From Fictibacillus nanhaiensis (GTDB lineage: Bacteria; Bacillota; Bacilli; Bacillales; Fictibacillaceae), in the NCBI RefSeq assembly GCF_023715445.1, contig NZ_JAMBOD010000001.1, forward strand, positions 992,001 to 1,056,000: DNA of 64,000 nucleotides, written 5' to 3'. The translations under genes were made by a program, and so were the position numbers. Of the stretch, positions 52,175 to 61,625 are shown piece by piece. The number at the start of each line of letters is the position of its first letter. Position 1 is the stretch's first letter. The notes under the pieces were generated by a model, which saw nothing but the letters and a program-made list of their open reading frames with translations, had not been told where the DNA came from and did not search any database.

Positions 52175-52200
52175 ACTCTCTGCTCGATGGAGCAGAGAGT
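52175..52200. terminator. Terminator of leuS-ytwF
   Basis: A perfect 11-bp stem ACTCTCTGCTC / GAGCAGAGAGT, 4-nt loop, T7 on the minus strand; it lies just past ytwF. Confidence 0.9.
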
Positions 52201-52206
52201 TTTTGA

Positions 52207-52509
52207 TTATTCTTTATTATATTCAAGCATTCCGCCGGTCATATTTTTAACTTTGAAGCCTTGATCCTGTAAAAAGTAAGCAACATTTTCACTTCGTCTG
52301 CCGGATCGGCAAATAATAATGTGCTCTCCATTTTTATCAATCTCAGCTAAACGGTCAGGAATTTCACCCATCTTAATATGTGCAGCCTCTGGAATCTTTC
52401 CTTCTGCTACTTCTTCGTCTTCACGAACATCAATTAATGATACTTTTTTACCTTCTTTTAAAAGCTGTTTCACTTCAGAGGGTGAAATTTCTTCTAATTC
52501 GTAATCCAT
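52207..52509 (-). CDS. ytwF: Rhodanese-like protein YtwF
   Basis: A 100-residue single rhodanese domain. The active-site loop is ICRSGRRS with Cys, the Asp-Val-Arg segment VSLIDVREDEE at the fold's start is present, and MTGGMLEYN closes it. Such proteins carry a persulfide for sulfur transfer. It begins 12 bases after leuS, so co-transcribed with it. Any link to tRNA sulfur modification is a guess. Matches B. subtilis YtwF. Confidence 0.9.
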   Translation of the reverse strand: MDYELEEISPSEVKQLLKEGKKVSLIDVREDEEVAEGKIPEAAHIKMGEIPDRLAEIDKNGEHIIICRSGRRSENVAYFLQDQGFKVKNMTGGMLEYNKE

Positions 52510-52521
52510 GAAAGGGCCTCC

Positions 52522-54942
52522 TTAATTAGCAACGATATTTACAAGTTTACCAGGTACGGTGATCACTTTGCGAATCGTCTTGCCTTCTATGCTTTGCTGA
52601 ACGACCTCTTCTTTTAATGCGATCTGCTCCATATCCTGACCGTTGCTATTTGCTGGAATTGTCATCTTCGCTTTTAATTTACCATTAACCTGAACAACGA
52701 TTTCAACTTCGTTTTCAACGAGCTGAGCTTCGTCCCAAACAGGCCAAGCTTCGTAAGCGATACTTCCTGTACCACCTAACTTTTCCCAAAGCTCTTCGCA
52801 AATATGCGGAGCAATCGGCGAAAGCATTTTAACAAAGCCTTGAATTAAATCTTTCGGAAGCGCTTCTTGTTTATTGGCTTCATTAACAAATACCATAAGC
52901 TGTGAAATAGCCGTATTAAAACGAAGACCTTCGTAATCTTCAGTTACTTTTTTAACCGTCAAATGATAAAGGCGGTTAAAGGCTTCCGTTCCTTTTGTAT
53001 CTTGAATGGCAGGATTCAGGCTCTCTCCGTCTTCAGATCCTAACAATCTCCATACACGATCTAAGAAACGGCGAGCACCATCAAGACCTGTTGTACTCCA
53101 TGCGATAGAAGCATCAAGCGGTCCCATGAACATTTCGTATAAACGCAGTGTATCCGCACCATGACTCACAACAATCTCATCAGGATTAACGACATTGCCT
53201 TTTGATTTACTCATCTTTTCGTTATTTTCACCAAGAATCATACCTTGGTTAAATAAACGCTGGAAAGGTTCCTTCGTTGGAACAACTCCAAGATCATATA
53301 ACACTTTATGCCAGAAACGTGCATAAAGAAGGTGCAACACTGCGTGTTCTGCTCCGCCAATATAAATATCTACCGGCAGCCAGTGCTCCAATTTCTCAGG
53401 TGAAGCTAACTGCTCTTCATTTTTTGGATCGATGTAGCGAAGGTAATACCAGCAGCTTCCTGCCCACTGCGGCATTGTATTCGTTTCTCGTCGTCCCTTC
53501 TTGCCAGTTAAAGGGTCAACAACATTTACCCAGTCTTCAACGTTAGCAAGAGGTGATTCTCCTGTCCCAGAAGGTCTGATTTCTTTTACAACAGGAAGAA
53601 GCAGTGGCAGTTCTTCTTCAGAGACAGTTGTCATCGTTCCATCTTCCCAATGAATAATAGGAATTGGCTCTCCCCAATAACGCTGGCGGGAGAACAGCCA
53701 GTCGCGAAGACGGTAAGTGATCTTTTTCTCACCTTTACCGTTCTCAACAAGCCAAGCATTCATTTTTGCGATGGCTTCGATTTTTTGCATTCCATTTAAG
53801 AAGTCAGAGTTCACATGCTCGCCATCGCCCGTATAAGCCGCTTCAGATACATTTCCGCCTGCCACTACTTCAGCAATCGGTAGCTCAAATTTAACGGCAA
53901 ACTCGTGATCACGCTCATCATGAGCAGGAACAGCCATAATAGCCCCAGTTCCATAGCTTGCTAGTACGTAATCGGCAATCCAGATTGGAAGCTTAGCACC
54001 TGTTACCGGGTGGATCGCGTATGCCCCAGTAAACACGCCAGACTTTTCTTTCGCAAGTTCTGTACGTTCAAGGTCAGATTTAGTCTCTACTTGCCTTTGA
54101 TAAGCAGTGACAGCTTCAAGCTGTTCGTCTGTAACAATCTCTTTTACAAGCTTATTTTCAGGAGCAAGCACAAGGTATGTTGCGCCAAAAAGTGTGTCTG
54201 GTCTAGTTGTAAACACCGTAATTTTAGAAGAATGACCGTCTACATCAAAATGAACCTCTGCACCTTCTGAACGTCCGATCCAGTTACGCTGCATATCTTT
54301 CAAGCTCTCAGGCCAATCCAATTCTTCCAGATCTTCTAAAAGTCTGTCGGCATAAGCTGTAATCTTAAGCATCCATTGTTTCATTGGCTTGCGGACTACA
54401 GGATGTCCTCCGCGCTCACTTTTGCCATCGATCACTTCTTCATTGGCTAGAACTGTTCCAAGAGCTTCACACCAGTTAACCGGCACTTCATCAACGTACG
54501 CCAGACCTTTTTTATACAATTGGATAAAAATCCATTGCGTCCATTTGTAGTAAGATGGATCTGTTGTATTTACTTCACGGTCCCAATCATAAGAGAAACC
54601 TAAGTCTTTAATCTGTCTGCGGAATGTATTAATGTTTTGTTCCGTAAACTCAGCAGGGTCATTACCTGTATCAAGTGCATATTGTTCAGCAGGAAGACCA
54701 AATGCATCCCAGCCCATTGGGTGAAGTACATTATAGCCTTGCATGCGTTTCATGCGAGATAGGATGTCTGTTGCTGTATATCCTTCCGGGTGTCCTACGT
54801 GTAGACCTGCTCCAGATGGATAGGGAAACATATCCAATGCGTAGAACTTCTTTTTGTCATATTCTTCTTTGGTTTGGAATGTCTTGTTTTCATCCCAAAA
54901 ATGCTGCCATTTTTTTTCGATCGTTTTGTGGTTATAATACAT
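52522..54942 (-). CDS. leuS: Leucyl-tRNA synthetase
   Basis: 806 residues, bacterial-type LeuRS. HIGH-type motif [19 protein letters not shown], the CP1 editing domain (roughly 220-415, with [14 protein letters not shown]), KMSKS as [10 protein letters not shown], the leucine-specific insertion region and a C-terminal anticodon domain ending [20 protein letters not shown] precedes ATG 54942. It is controlled by a T-box with a CUC specifier (55320-55590). Its leader also carries repeat copy 3. Confidence 0.98.
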   Translation of the reverse strand: MYYNHKTIEKKWQHFWDENKTFQTKEEYDKKKFYALDMFPYPSGAGLHVGHPEGYTATDILSRMKRMQGYNVLHPMGWDAFGLPAEQYALDTGNDPAEFTEQNINTFRRQIKDLGFSYDWDREVNTTDPSYYKWTQWIFIQLYKKGLAYVDEVPVNWCEALGTVLANEEVIDGKSERGGHPVVRKPMKQWMLKITAYADRLLEDLEELDWPESLKDMQRNWIGRSEGAEVHFDVDGHSSKITVFTTRPDTLFGATYLVLAPENKLVKEIVTDEQLEAVTAYQRQVETKSDLERTELAKEKSGVFTGAYAIHPVTGAKLPIWIADYVLASYGTGAIMAVPAHDERDHEFAVKFELPIAEVVAGGNVSEAAYTGDGEHVNSDFLNGMQKIEAIAKMNAWLVENGKGEKKITYRLRDWLFSRQRYWGEPIPIIHWEDGTMTTVSEEELPLLLPVVKEIRPSGTGESPLANVEDWVNVVDPLTGKKGRRETNTMPQWAGSCWYYLRYIDPKNEEQLASPEKLEHWLPVDIYIGGAEHAVLHLLYARFWHKVLYDLGVVPTKEPFQRLFNQGMILGENNEKMSKSKGNVVNPDEIVVSHGADTLRLYEMFMGPLDASIAWSTTGLDGARRFLDRVWRLLGSEDGESLNPAIQDTKGTEAFNRLYHLTVKKVTEDYEGLRFNTAISQLMVFVNEANKQEALPKDLIQGFVKMLSPIAPHICEELWEKLGGTGSIAYEAWPVWDEAQLVENEVEIVVQVNGKLKAKMTIPANSNGQDMEQIALKEEVVQQSIEGKTIRKVITVPGKLVNIVAN

Positions 54943-54985
54943 AACCGTTCCTCCTTCATAGACCCTGCTTTTTGATGAAAATAAA

Positions 54986-55315
54986 AGGCTTTTTTCTAAA
55001 AGATTTTTGACTCTTCATTGAAAGTTGATTGGAGCGTAAGGTGCGAGACTCCTCGAAAATGAAAAATCACATTTTCTTCGTGCGATGTAACGCTGTCGAA
55101 GCCTTCCTTGTCCTGCGGGAGCAGCGTGCCAGCTACCTGAGTAATCTTCTCGTTAAGGCATGCGACGAGGAAGCTCGCTTCGCTGTTGTTTTTCTTGTAG
55201 ACACAGGAGCAGCACTTCACATCTTTCACCGTGGCTCACCACACGCCCCGCGGAAAGCGAGCACGTGTGAGCGGAAATCAACCTCTTCTTATAGCAACAA
55301 TCTTTTAAAAAGCCA
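54986..55315 (+). repeat. Large structured intergenic repeat, copy 3, in the leuS leader
   Basis: The longest copy (~330 bp). The ends form near-perfect terminal inverted repeats: GGCTTTTTTCTAAAAGATT (54987) and AATCTTTTAAAAAGCC (55299-55314). Core 55025-55282, with TTGATTGGAGCG...AGCGGAAATCAAC. It shares the middle block GGCATGCGACGAGGAAGC with copy 2, and has an extra ~55 bp (55055-55110) between GAGACTCCT and CTGCGGGAGCAGCGTGCC. It lies directly between the T-box terminator and leuS, so every full-length leuS mRNA carries it. Confidence 0.85.
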
Positions 55316-55319
55316 AATA

Positions 55320-55590
55320 AAAAAACCTCCCACCCCTAATAAAACATTAGGGACGAAAGGTTAGATCACAAATTTTGAACCTGCCGCGGTACCACCCTGA
55401 TTAACGCAAAAATCACGTTCGCTCAAACTAACCTTAACGCGGCGGGACGGCAAGTATTACTTTATTCACACTTGCAACTAAAGGGTGAGTTCAAAAAAGT
55501 CCGGATTGACTCGCACCAGCCGTCAACTCTCTAAATTCCATTCTTTTTTTACTAGTCCCTCTCATCGTTATTAACGAATAAAAGATGTTA
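55320..55590 (-). promoter_or_regulatory. T-box riboswitch leader of leuS (leucine-specific)
   Basis: The T-box sequence GGGTGGTACCGCGG (55383-55396, minus strand) is exact. A stem I with GAACTCACC gives the specifier CUC (Leu, 55487-55489), preceded by the AGTA/GAA loop-E pattern; GAGAGGGACTAGTA marks its 5' base. The terminator is a 15-bp stem (55325-55339/55345-55359, including G-U pairs) followed by T7. Uncharged tRNA-Leu should stabilise the antiterminator and allow leuS transcription. Confidence 0.93.
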
Positions 55591-55596
55591 ATTTGT

Positions 55597-55625
55597 ATTT
55601 TATGAATTCTTTTTAAAAATGTCAA
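55597..55625 (-). promoter_or_regulatory. Sigma-A promoter of leuS
   Basis: Minus strand: TTGACA, a 17-bp spacer, then TAAAAT. Start expected at about 55590, at the 5' base of the T-box leader. Confidence 0.85.
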
Positions 55626-55704
55626 GGTTGTTTGAACTAATATAACCTAAATTTTCCTTTTTTAAACTCTAATTCTACTAGGCATTACGATCCACTTATT
55701 CTTG

Positions 55705-56904
55705 TTATAAAGCAGCTGGCTGAGAAGTATCCTGTTTTTTGAAAGAATGTCTGTTTCGGCTATATACGATAGTCAGCATAAAAGCGATAACCATCAAACC
55801 CATGATCGTTTGAAATAATATACTTATATTAAACAGATCAGCAACCATTCCGCCGAATAAAGGACCTAGCATTCTTCCGCCGGTCGCCGTACTATTTACG
55901 ATTCCTTGGTAAAACCCGGCCCGCCCTTGTGGAGCAAGTTCTGCTGCAATGGAAGGTACCCCAGGCCAAACGAGCATTTCACCGATTGTCAGCACCACCA
56001 TCGCAATCATAAATCCGCTCAAGTCTTTCGCATTCCCTACAATGATAAACGAAACGATAAAAATGACATATCCAACTAATATTTGAGAAGAGGTTGAATG
56101 AAGCCATTTTTTTAGAAAGAGATTAACTAGAGGCTGGCCGAGCACAATAAACAAGCCATTAACAGTCCATAATAAACTGTACATCTTCAACGTAACACCT
56201 AGATCTTGTGTATAAGAAGCAATAGTGGATTGCCATTGAACATAACCAATCCATGCTAATAGGTATCCCCCACACAAAATAAGCAAAGCAATAAAGGCCG
56301 GCTTATTATGTATGCGCTTTTTCTGTGAAAAAACAGTCTGGACACCCCCGCTTTTCTTCTCATCGATACCTTTAAACCCAAACCATACAATCATTAAAAA
56401 GAAGAAAGACAGAGATGCACAGCTGATAAAAGATAGAGTAAAAGAATAAGATGCAGCTAATCCGCCTAAAGCAGCACCAAGCGCTACTCCTACATTTTGC
56501 GCGATATAAATGCGATTAAAAGCTTTTCTTCCGCCTTCTTTCCACATGGTACCTGCAAGAGCGTACATAGATGGAAATACGATACCCATTCCAAATCCCA
56601 TAAAAACCAGCAATATACTGTAGGACCAGAAATCATGAAACCAGATTAATAAGAATGAAGTGGTAAATGAAATAAGTACTCCCAGCATGATTGTGCGATA
56701 CCCGCCAAGCCGGTCGAACAAAAGTCCGCCTGTTAAATTCCCAATAATACCTGCACCAGAATTCATCAGTAATACAAGTCCCGCTACAGTTAATGATTTC
56801 CCTAAGTGCTCATGCATGAAGATGGTGTTGATCGGCCAAAGAAAACTTGAACCTGTAACATTCAGCGCCATACCAATAATGAGCAGCCACACTTTCGCTG
56901 GCAT
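55705..56904 (-). CDS. yttB: MFS transporter YttB
   Basis: 399 residues with about twelve membrane helices and the drug-efflux-like loop 2-3 motif GLLFDRLGGYRTIMLG. The second loop FNRIYIAQNVGVALGAALGG fits the motif C region of antiporters. B. subtilis YttB sits at the same place next to leuS. Substrate unknown. It is divergent from ytqA and ends about 80 bases upstream of the leuS promoter. Confidence 0.85.
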   Translation of the reverse strand: MPAKVWLLIIGMALNVTGSSFLWPINTIFMHEHLGKSLTVAGLVLLMNSGAGIIGNLTGGLLFDRLGGYRTIMLGVLISFTTSFLLIWFHDFWSYSILLVFMGFGMGIVFPSMYALAGTMWKEGGRKAFNRIYIAQNVGVALGAALGGLAASYSFTLSFISCASLSFFFLMIVWFGFKGIDEKKSGGVQTVFSQKKRIHNKPAFIALLILCGGYLLAWIGYVQWQSTIASYTQDLGVTLKMYSLLWTVNGLFIVLGQPLVNLFLKKWLHSTSSQILVGYVIFIVSFIIVGNAKDLSGFMIAMVVLTIGEMLVWPGVPSIAAELAPQGRAGFYQGIVNSTATGGRMLGPLFGGMVADLFNISILFQTIMGLMVIAFMLTIVYSRNRHSFKKQDTSQPAAL

Positions 56905-57065
56905 AAAGATCCCCCGCTTGCCTTGATGTCATAAAACCCTTCTGTATTTTAGTCCTTTTTCCTGAACTTTACAACGGGAATGATCTGACAACCGTTTTGC
57001 CGCTGATGGCTTGAACGTGCTACAATTGTCTTGGTGCTTAACACCGTATAAAAGGAGTGAAAAGG

Positions 57066-58031
57066 TTGACACACCTTATTGAAAAACCCGCTTATTTTGG
57101 CGACAAAAGATATTACACTTGGAATCACCATTTAAAATCCCACTTCGGTGAAAAAATAATAAAAATACCATTAGACGGAGGATTTGATTGTCCAAACCGC
57201 GATGGAAAGGCTGCTTATGGCGGATGTACATTTTGTTCACAAAGCGGATCAGGCGATTTTGCCGGAAGCCGGTGTGATGATATTATTACACAGTTTCGTA
57301 CTGTAAAAGAACGTATGCATGCTAAATGGAAAAAGGGAAAATACCTCGGTTATTTCCAGGCATTTACGAACACATACGCACCAGTTGAAAAATTAAAAGA
57401 AATGTATGAAACGGTGCTCGAACAAGAAGGTGTAGTTGGACTTGCTATCGCTACACGTCCTGATTGCCTTCCTGATGATGTTGTAGAATATCTGGCAGAT
57501 CTAAATAAACGCACGTATCTATGGGTGGAATTAGGACTTCAAACTGTACACGAAAGAACTGCCATGCTGATTAATCGAGCACATGATTATCCAACATACG
57601 TAGAAGGCGTAAACAAACTGCGAAAGCACAACATTAGAGTCTGTACGCACATTATTGATGGACTTCCCCTCGAAACTCCCGAAATGATGATGGAAACAGC
57701 AAGGGAAGTCGCGAAGCTGGATGTTCAAGGCATTAAGATTCATCTTTTGCATTTATTAAAAAAGACTCCTATGGTTAAACAATATGAACAAGGGATGCTT
57801 GAATTCCTTGATTTTGACACATATGTGAATCTTGTATGCGATCAGCTTGAAGTCATCCCATCTGATATGATGATTCACCGTTTAACGGGTGATGGTCCTT
57901 CTGATCTTTTGATCGGTCCGATGTGGAGTTTAAATAAGTGGAAAGTGCTTAATGCGATTGATAGTGAACTTAAGCGAAGAGACAGCTTTCAAGGGAAATA
58001 CTTTAACAAAGCTGAGGTGAATTTCTTATGA
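57066..58031 (+). CDS. ytqA: Radical SAM tRNA-modifying enzyme YtqA (MnmL)
   Basis: 321 residues of the TIGR01212 radical SAM group. The cluster motif is CPNRDGKAAYGGCTFC; SAM-site GLAIATRPDCLPDD follows. To my knowledge YtqA has been assigned as MnmL, which turns cmnm5s2U into nm5s2U at the tRNA wobble position, with YtqB finishing the job. TTG 57066 has AAAGGAG eight bases upstream; GTG 57057 overlaps it. It overlaps ytqB by four bases (ATGA), so they are translationally coupled. Confidence 0.92.
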   Translation: MTHLIEKPAYFGDKRYYTWNHHLKSHFGEKIIKIPLDGGFDCPNRDGKAAYGGCTFCSQSGSGDFAGSRCDDIITQFRTVKERMHAKWKKGKYLGYFQAFTNTYAPVEKLKEMYETVLEQEGVVGLAIATRPDCLPDDVVEYLADLNKRTYLWVELGLQTVHERTAMLINRAHDYPTYVEGVNKLRKHNIRVCTHIIDGLPLETPEMMMETAREVAKLDVQGIKIHLLHLLKKTPMVKQYEQGMLEFLDFDTYVNLVCDQLEVIPSDMMIHRLTGDGPSDLLIGPMWSLNKWKVLNAIDSELKRRDSFQGKYFNKAEVNFL

Positions 58032-58603
58032 AATTAGAAGGTGTTCTCCCTTTTGCCAGAACGCTTCTCCGTTCCTTTTGTAAAGAAGGCGATATCGTAA
58101 TTGATGCTACATGCGGAAATGGCAATGATACCTTATTTTTATCAAAGCAGGTTGGAGAAGAAGGAAAAGTATATGCTTTTGATATTCAGACACAAGCGAT
58201 TGAAAAATCAAAACAGCGCCTGACTGATAACCTAGCTGATCATAATGTAACATTCTTTCATGCCTCACATGATGAGATGATGAATTTACTTCCTGAAACT
58301 GTAACTGGACAAGTTTCAGCTGCAATTTTTAACCTTGGCTATCTGCCTGGGAGTGATAAATCAATTACAACAAAAGGATCCTCTACAATCGATGCGATCA
58401 AACAGCTTCTTCATATTTTAAAACCTGAGGGAATCATCATACTGGTTATTTATCACGGTCATGAAGAAGGAAAACGCGAAAAAGATCAAGTGCTCGATTA
58501 TGTTAAAAACTTAAATCAAAATGAAGTCCACGTTTTGCAATACGAATTTATTAATCAAAAAAATGATCCGCCATTTGTGGTTGCAATTGAAAAAAGAGGC
58601 TGA
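58028..58603 (+). CDS. ytqB: tRNA methyltransferase YtqB (MnmM)
   Basis: 191 residues, a class I SAM methyltransferase. Motif I is VIDATCGNGNDTLFL and motif IV AAIFNLGYLPGSD. The B. subtilis enzyme has been reported as MnmM, which methylates nm5s2U to mnm5s2U in tRNA anticodons, replacing the MnmC found in proteobacteria. It is coupled to ytqA. The 3' end contains the palindrome that may end ytpB transcription on the other strand. Confidence 0.92.
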   Translation: MKLEGVLPFARTLLRSFCKEGDIVIDATCGNGNDTLFLSKQVGEEGKVYAFDIQTQAIEKSKQRLTDNLADHNVTFFHASHDEMMNLLPETVTGQVSAAIFNLGYLPGSDKSITTKGSSTIDAIKQLLHILKPEGIIILVIYHGHEEGKREKDQVLDYVKNLNQNEVHVLQYEFINQKNDPPFVVAIEKRG

Positions 58604-58614
58604 ATTCAGCCTCT
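58595..58614 (-). terminator. Terminator of ytpB (inside the end of ytqB)
   Basis: A perfect 20-bp palindrome AGAGGCTGAA / TTCAGCCTCT, with T6 following on the minus strand. It overlaps the ytqB stop codon. Confidence 0.75.
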
Positions 58615-58618
58615 AGCT

Positions 58619-59689
58619 TTAAGATATCGATGGTTTTAGTTTTTGATAAACTTTTCGGTTCAAGTAAAAGAAATAGCTCGTTACGCCTCCTACTTTTACT
58701 AGTTGAGAGGCCATTTTTTTAATAACAGGACAATCAGAGACTTTTCTGTCAGCTAAATAGATGCCGAGAAGCCCCCTTTGGATAAGGCGGTGAAATTTGG
58801 AGTTCGGCAGTTTCGAACAGCTTTTATCTGCTTTTTTTGCAAAGTAAACCATTCGTTCAAGCATATGCTGTTCATTTTTATAATACGTGCAAAAATTCAG
58901 ATCCCCTTCAAGCTTGTCCTCGTTTTGATCAATAAAATAATCCAGCAGAATATGTAACCCTTGCAGCCATGGAAAATACCCTTTTTTTATTGTTTCTGCA
59001 GACTCTTTTGTGAAGTTTCCATTTAATGCATAGCTTACTAAGCAAAAAATCCCCAGAGTAGAACCGGCACATGCTGAAAATTCATACCATGTTATGTCCG
59101 GCAGCACTGATTGATATTCTCCAAACCAGCTAATCAGCCGCGGTTCCCTTTCCTGCACAACCACATGCTTATGAACTTGAAGGTCACAATAGATTTGAGC
59201 TAGGCCAATCAGTTCACTTGCGATGTTGGGATAAGCCTGCATATCAGACAGCACATTCTGGCAAGTTAAAACAAGTTCAGCCAGATACCCGCCATCCTGT
59301 TGCTCTTCCCGATATCTGTAGTAATTGACAGGTTGTGCGCCGGGACTCAGTGCATGGAACATACTTTCATGAAGCGCCCTGAAGTCTTTTTCGCTTAAGG
59401 AAGTACTTCGATCACAGAGATTATCTAAATAATCACTGATCGTCTGGTAGGCCACCACAAATTCCATCGCTTTGTTTTTATGCTTTCCAGCTAGGAGTGT
59501 AAGAATGGCTCCACCTTCACAGTGAAACATCTTATCAGAAATACTGCTCAATGCCTGCTGCCGTAATTCAGGATTGGGTATCTTTTCAGCTTTATCACGC
59601 CATTTTTGAAGCAGCTGGCCAACAGCAGGAAAAACATTGGTATAAACGGAATACATCAATCCCCAAGGGTGAACCGGAACTTTGTTCAT
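58619..59689 (-). CDS. ytpB: Tetraprenyl-beta-curcumene synthase YtpB
   Basis: 356 residues, DUF2600/YtpB family. This terpene synthase lacks classical DDxxD motifs; the family-specific Asp-rich segment is seen as QTISDYLDNLCDRS, with LLDYFIDQNEDKLEGDLNFC near the second metal site. It makes the C35 hydrocarbon tetraprenyl-beta-curcumene, a precursor of sesquarterpenes in Bacillus. ATG 59689 follows AAAAGGAG; a longer frame to 59743 is rejected. It follows ytpA by 28 bases in a two-gene operon. Confidence 0.93.
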   Translation of the reverse strand: MNKVPVHPWGLMYSVYTNVFPAVGQLLQKWRDKAEKIPNPELRQQALSSISDKMFHCEGGAILTLLAGKHKNKAMEFVVAYQTISDYLDNLCDRSTSLSEKDFRALHESMFHALSPGAQPVNYYRYREEQQDGGYLAELVLTCQNVLSDMQAYPNIASELIGLAQIYCDLQVHKHVVVQEREPRLISWFGEYQSVLPDITWYEFSACAGSTLGIFCLVSYALNGNFTKESAETIKKGYFPWLQGLHILLDYFIDQNEDKLEGDLNFCTYYKNEQHMLERMVYFAKKADKSCSKLPNSKFHRLIQRGLLGIYLADRKVSDCPVIKKMASQLVKVGGVTSYFFYLNRKVYQKLKPSIS

Positions 59690-59717
59690 ATTAAGGCTCC
59701 TTTTGATTATTCTTTCT

Positions 59718-60521
59718 TTACCATTTTCCTTTATTGGCTTCACTATGCAGATATAAAAAACTTTTTACATATTCAAAAACATTTTCCCGTTCAGGTTCAT
59801 TTAAAACTTCGTGATAGAGCGATGGAAATTCTTTGTACCACTTTTCTTCGAGGTTTATACCATTAAACCATCGCTTAACCGCTTCTTTATCTACTATAAG
59901 ATCGTCACCAGCCTGGATAAGGAGCAAAGGCACATTCGGAAAAGTTTTATAATAATCAAAAACATGTTTCATAGACGCCGTCAATTCTCTGTACCATCTG
60001 ACTGAGACTTTCTTTACGATTAAATTATCCTGTTTATCCCGTACCCGTATTTCTTCATTTCTTGTTGCACTGCCTTCAGGCAAATTCGTTGGAAGCCTTA
60101 CCCCAGGTGCAAGTTTATTCAATAACAAAGAAAGTGCTTCTTTACCTCGTGAGGGCAAATGAACTAGTCCCAGGCATGGAGATGATAAAACAACAGCTTT
60201 AACGTCCAGTTTCTTCTCCATGAGCGTACGTATAACGGCAAGCCCCCCCATACTGTGACCAAATATATAAACAGGTCCTTCTAATTTTTGAGCCTCTAAA
60301 AACCACTTCTCAATCGTAAAGATATATTCGTCAAACGTATCAATGTGCCCTCTTCTTCTCGTTGTTGTGCCTTGCCCAGGAAGATCTCCAGAAACACAGT
60401 TAAAGCCTGAATCATTCAATTGTCTGATCACCCAGTCATACCTTCCATGATGCTCGTTTGCACCATGTACCACTACGATTGTCCCTTTAATCTCGTCCTG
60501 GTCCGTCGTCCAAGTCCACAT
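59718..60521 (-). CDS. ytpA: Lysophospholipase-like alpha/beta hydrolase YtpA
   Basis: 267 residues. The nucleophile elbow GHSMGG, an HGANEHHGRY oxyanion segment, DLPGQGTTTRRRGH, the acid Asp in LIQAGDDLIVD and the His in SLYHEVLNEPERE form the full triad. B. subtilis YtpA produces the lysophospholipid antibiotic bacilysocin. ATG 60521 starts with MWTW, exactly as YtpA does; GTG 60530 is rejected. Divergent from ytoA. Confidence 0.93.
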   Translation of the reverse strand: MWTWTTDQDEIKGTIVVVHGANEHHGRYDWVIRQLNDSGFNCVSGDLPGQGTTTRRRGHIDTFDEYIFTIEKWFLEAQKLEGPVYIFGHSMGGLAVIRTLMEKKLDVKAVVLSSPCLGLVHLPSRGKEALSLLLNKLAPGVRLPTNLPEGSATRNEEIRVRDKQDNLIVKKVSVRWYRELTASMKHVFDYYKTFPNVPLLLIQAGDDLIVDKEAVKRWFNGINLEEKWYKEFPSLYHEVLNEPERENVFEYVKSFLYLHSEANKGKW

Positions 60522-60603
60522 ATATTGCACCCTCTTTCCTATTCATAAAGGTATACGATTTGCTACACTATACTTAATTAATAAAAAAACAGGATGTGTA
60601 AAT

Positions 60604-61122
60604 ATGATTTATCCATATGGAGAAAAAAAGCCCAGAATTTCTAAAACTGCATTTATTGCAGACTATGTAACAATTACCGGTGATGTTCAGATTGGAGAAT
60701 ATTCTTCCATTTGGTTTAATACCACGATACGTGGCGATGTATCTCCCACAATCATTGGCAATTATGTAAATGTCCAAGATAATTCCGTTCTTCACCAAAG
60801 TCCGAATCGCACACTTCATTTGAAAGATGGGGTTACGGTAGGACATAGTGTAATTTTGCACAGCTGTACAATTGAGGAAAATGCATTAATTGGCATGGGT
60901 TCATTAGTGCTCGATGGAGCACATATTGGCAAAGGTGCCTTTATAGGTGCTGGGAGTCTCGTTCCACCAGGAAAAGTTATTCCTCCAAACACACTTGTTT
61001 TCGGCCGACCAGCAAAAGTTATTCGCGAACTAACCGAAGAAGATATTCTGGATATGGACCGTATACGCCGTGAATATTATGAAAAAGGTCAATATTACAA
61101 GTCTCTTCAGATTAAGCGTTAA
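60604..61122 (+). CDS. ytoA: Gamma-class carbonic anhydrase-like protein YtoA
   Basis: 172 residues: a left-handed beta-helix with hexapeptide repeats (VTITGDVQIGEYSSIWFN, LIGMGSLVLDGAHIGKGAF). The three His zinc ligands are in the expected places (QDNSVLHQSP, GVTVGHSVILHSCTI). Metal-dependent hydratase activity is likely but not tested. AGGATGTG precedes ATG 60604. Its last 11 bases overlap the end of the VOC gene on the other strand. Confidence 0.9.
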   Translation: MIYPYGEKKPRISKTAFIADYVTITGDVQIGEYSSIWFNTTIRGDVSPTIIGNYVNVQDNSVLHQSPNRTLHLKDGVTVGHSVILHSCTIEENALIGMGSLVLDGAHIGKGAFIGAGSLVPPGKVIPPNTLVFGRPAKVIRELTEEDILDMDRIRREYYEKGQYYKSLQIKR

Positions 61123-61483
61123 ACTCAATCAGGTTGCCATCAGGATCACTTACAAATACCTGATGCCAATCTGTTTTGTTGTTTGGTTTATTCAAGTATT
61201 TAACCCCATGTGTATCAAGCGTTTTGAGGAGTTTTTCCATGTCTTCTACTCTTATTGCAAAATGTCCGTCTCTGCTGTCAATTTCAGTCGTGTTTCTTCT
61301 TGCTTTCCCTTTATTATGGACAAGTAAGTGAAGCTGAGTATCGCCTAAATCATACCAAACGCCCGGAAAATCAAATTGAGGGCGTTTTTTATTTTGTTTA
61401 AATCCTAGAATCCCTTCGTAAAAATACAAAGATTCCTTCAGATTTGTTACCAGCAGTGATACATGATGTATTCCTTTGTACAC
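61112..61483 (-). CDS. VOC family (glyoxalase-like) protein
   Basis: 123 residues of the vicinal-oxygen-chelate fold: HHVSLLVTNLKESLYFYEGILGF, then TQLHLLVH and GHFAIRVEDME, ending VSDPDGNLIEFNA. Metal ligands would be H6/H7, the His in HLLVH and the Glu in LIEF. Substrate unknown. It starts at GTG with GAAGGACT upstream. It converges on ytoA with an 11-bp overlap of coding ends and no terminator. Confidence 0.87.
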   Translation of the reverse strand: MYKGIHHVSLLVTNLKESLYFYEGILGFKQNKKRPQFDFPGVWYDLGDTQLHLLVHNKGKARRNTTEIDSRDGHFAIRVEDMEKLLKTLDTHGVKYLNKPNNKTDWHQVFVSDPDGNLIEFNA

Positions 61484-61625
61484 GAGTCCTTCACCTCATT
61501 TTCAATTCTTGATTTGCCCATAATTTTATCATAAATAAAAAGAAATGGAGATTTATTAGTGCTGAAACACCTCCCATAGTGAATACCTTTAAATAAATGT
61601 TACTTTATGAAAAGGAAGTGTTTAA

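Noticed and set aside
54996-55364. Open frames of 77 residues (minus) and 111 residues (plus) in repeat copy 3
   Set aside because: They lie in a non-coding repeat whose other copies do not keep the frames.
61540-61625. Sigma-E promoter of cotJABC
   Set aside because: Only a weak -10-like CATAGTGAAT is seen, without a -35 at the right distance. I do not call it.
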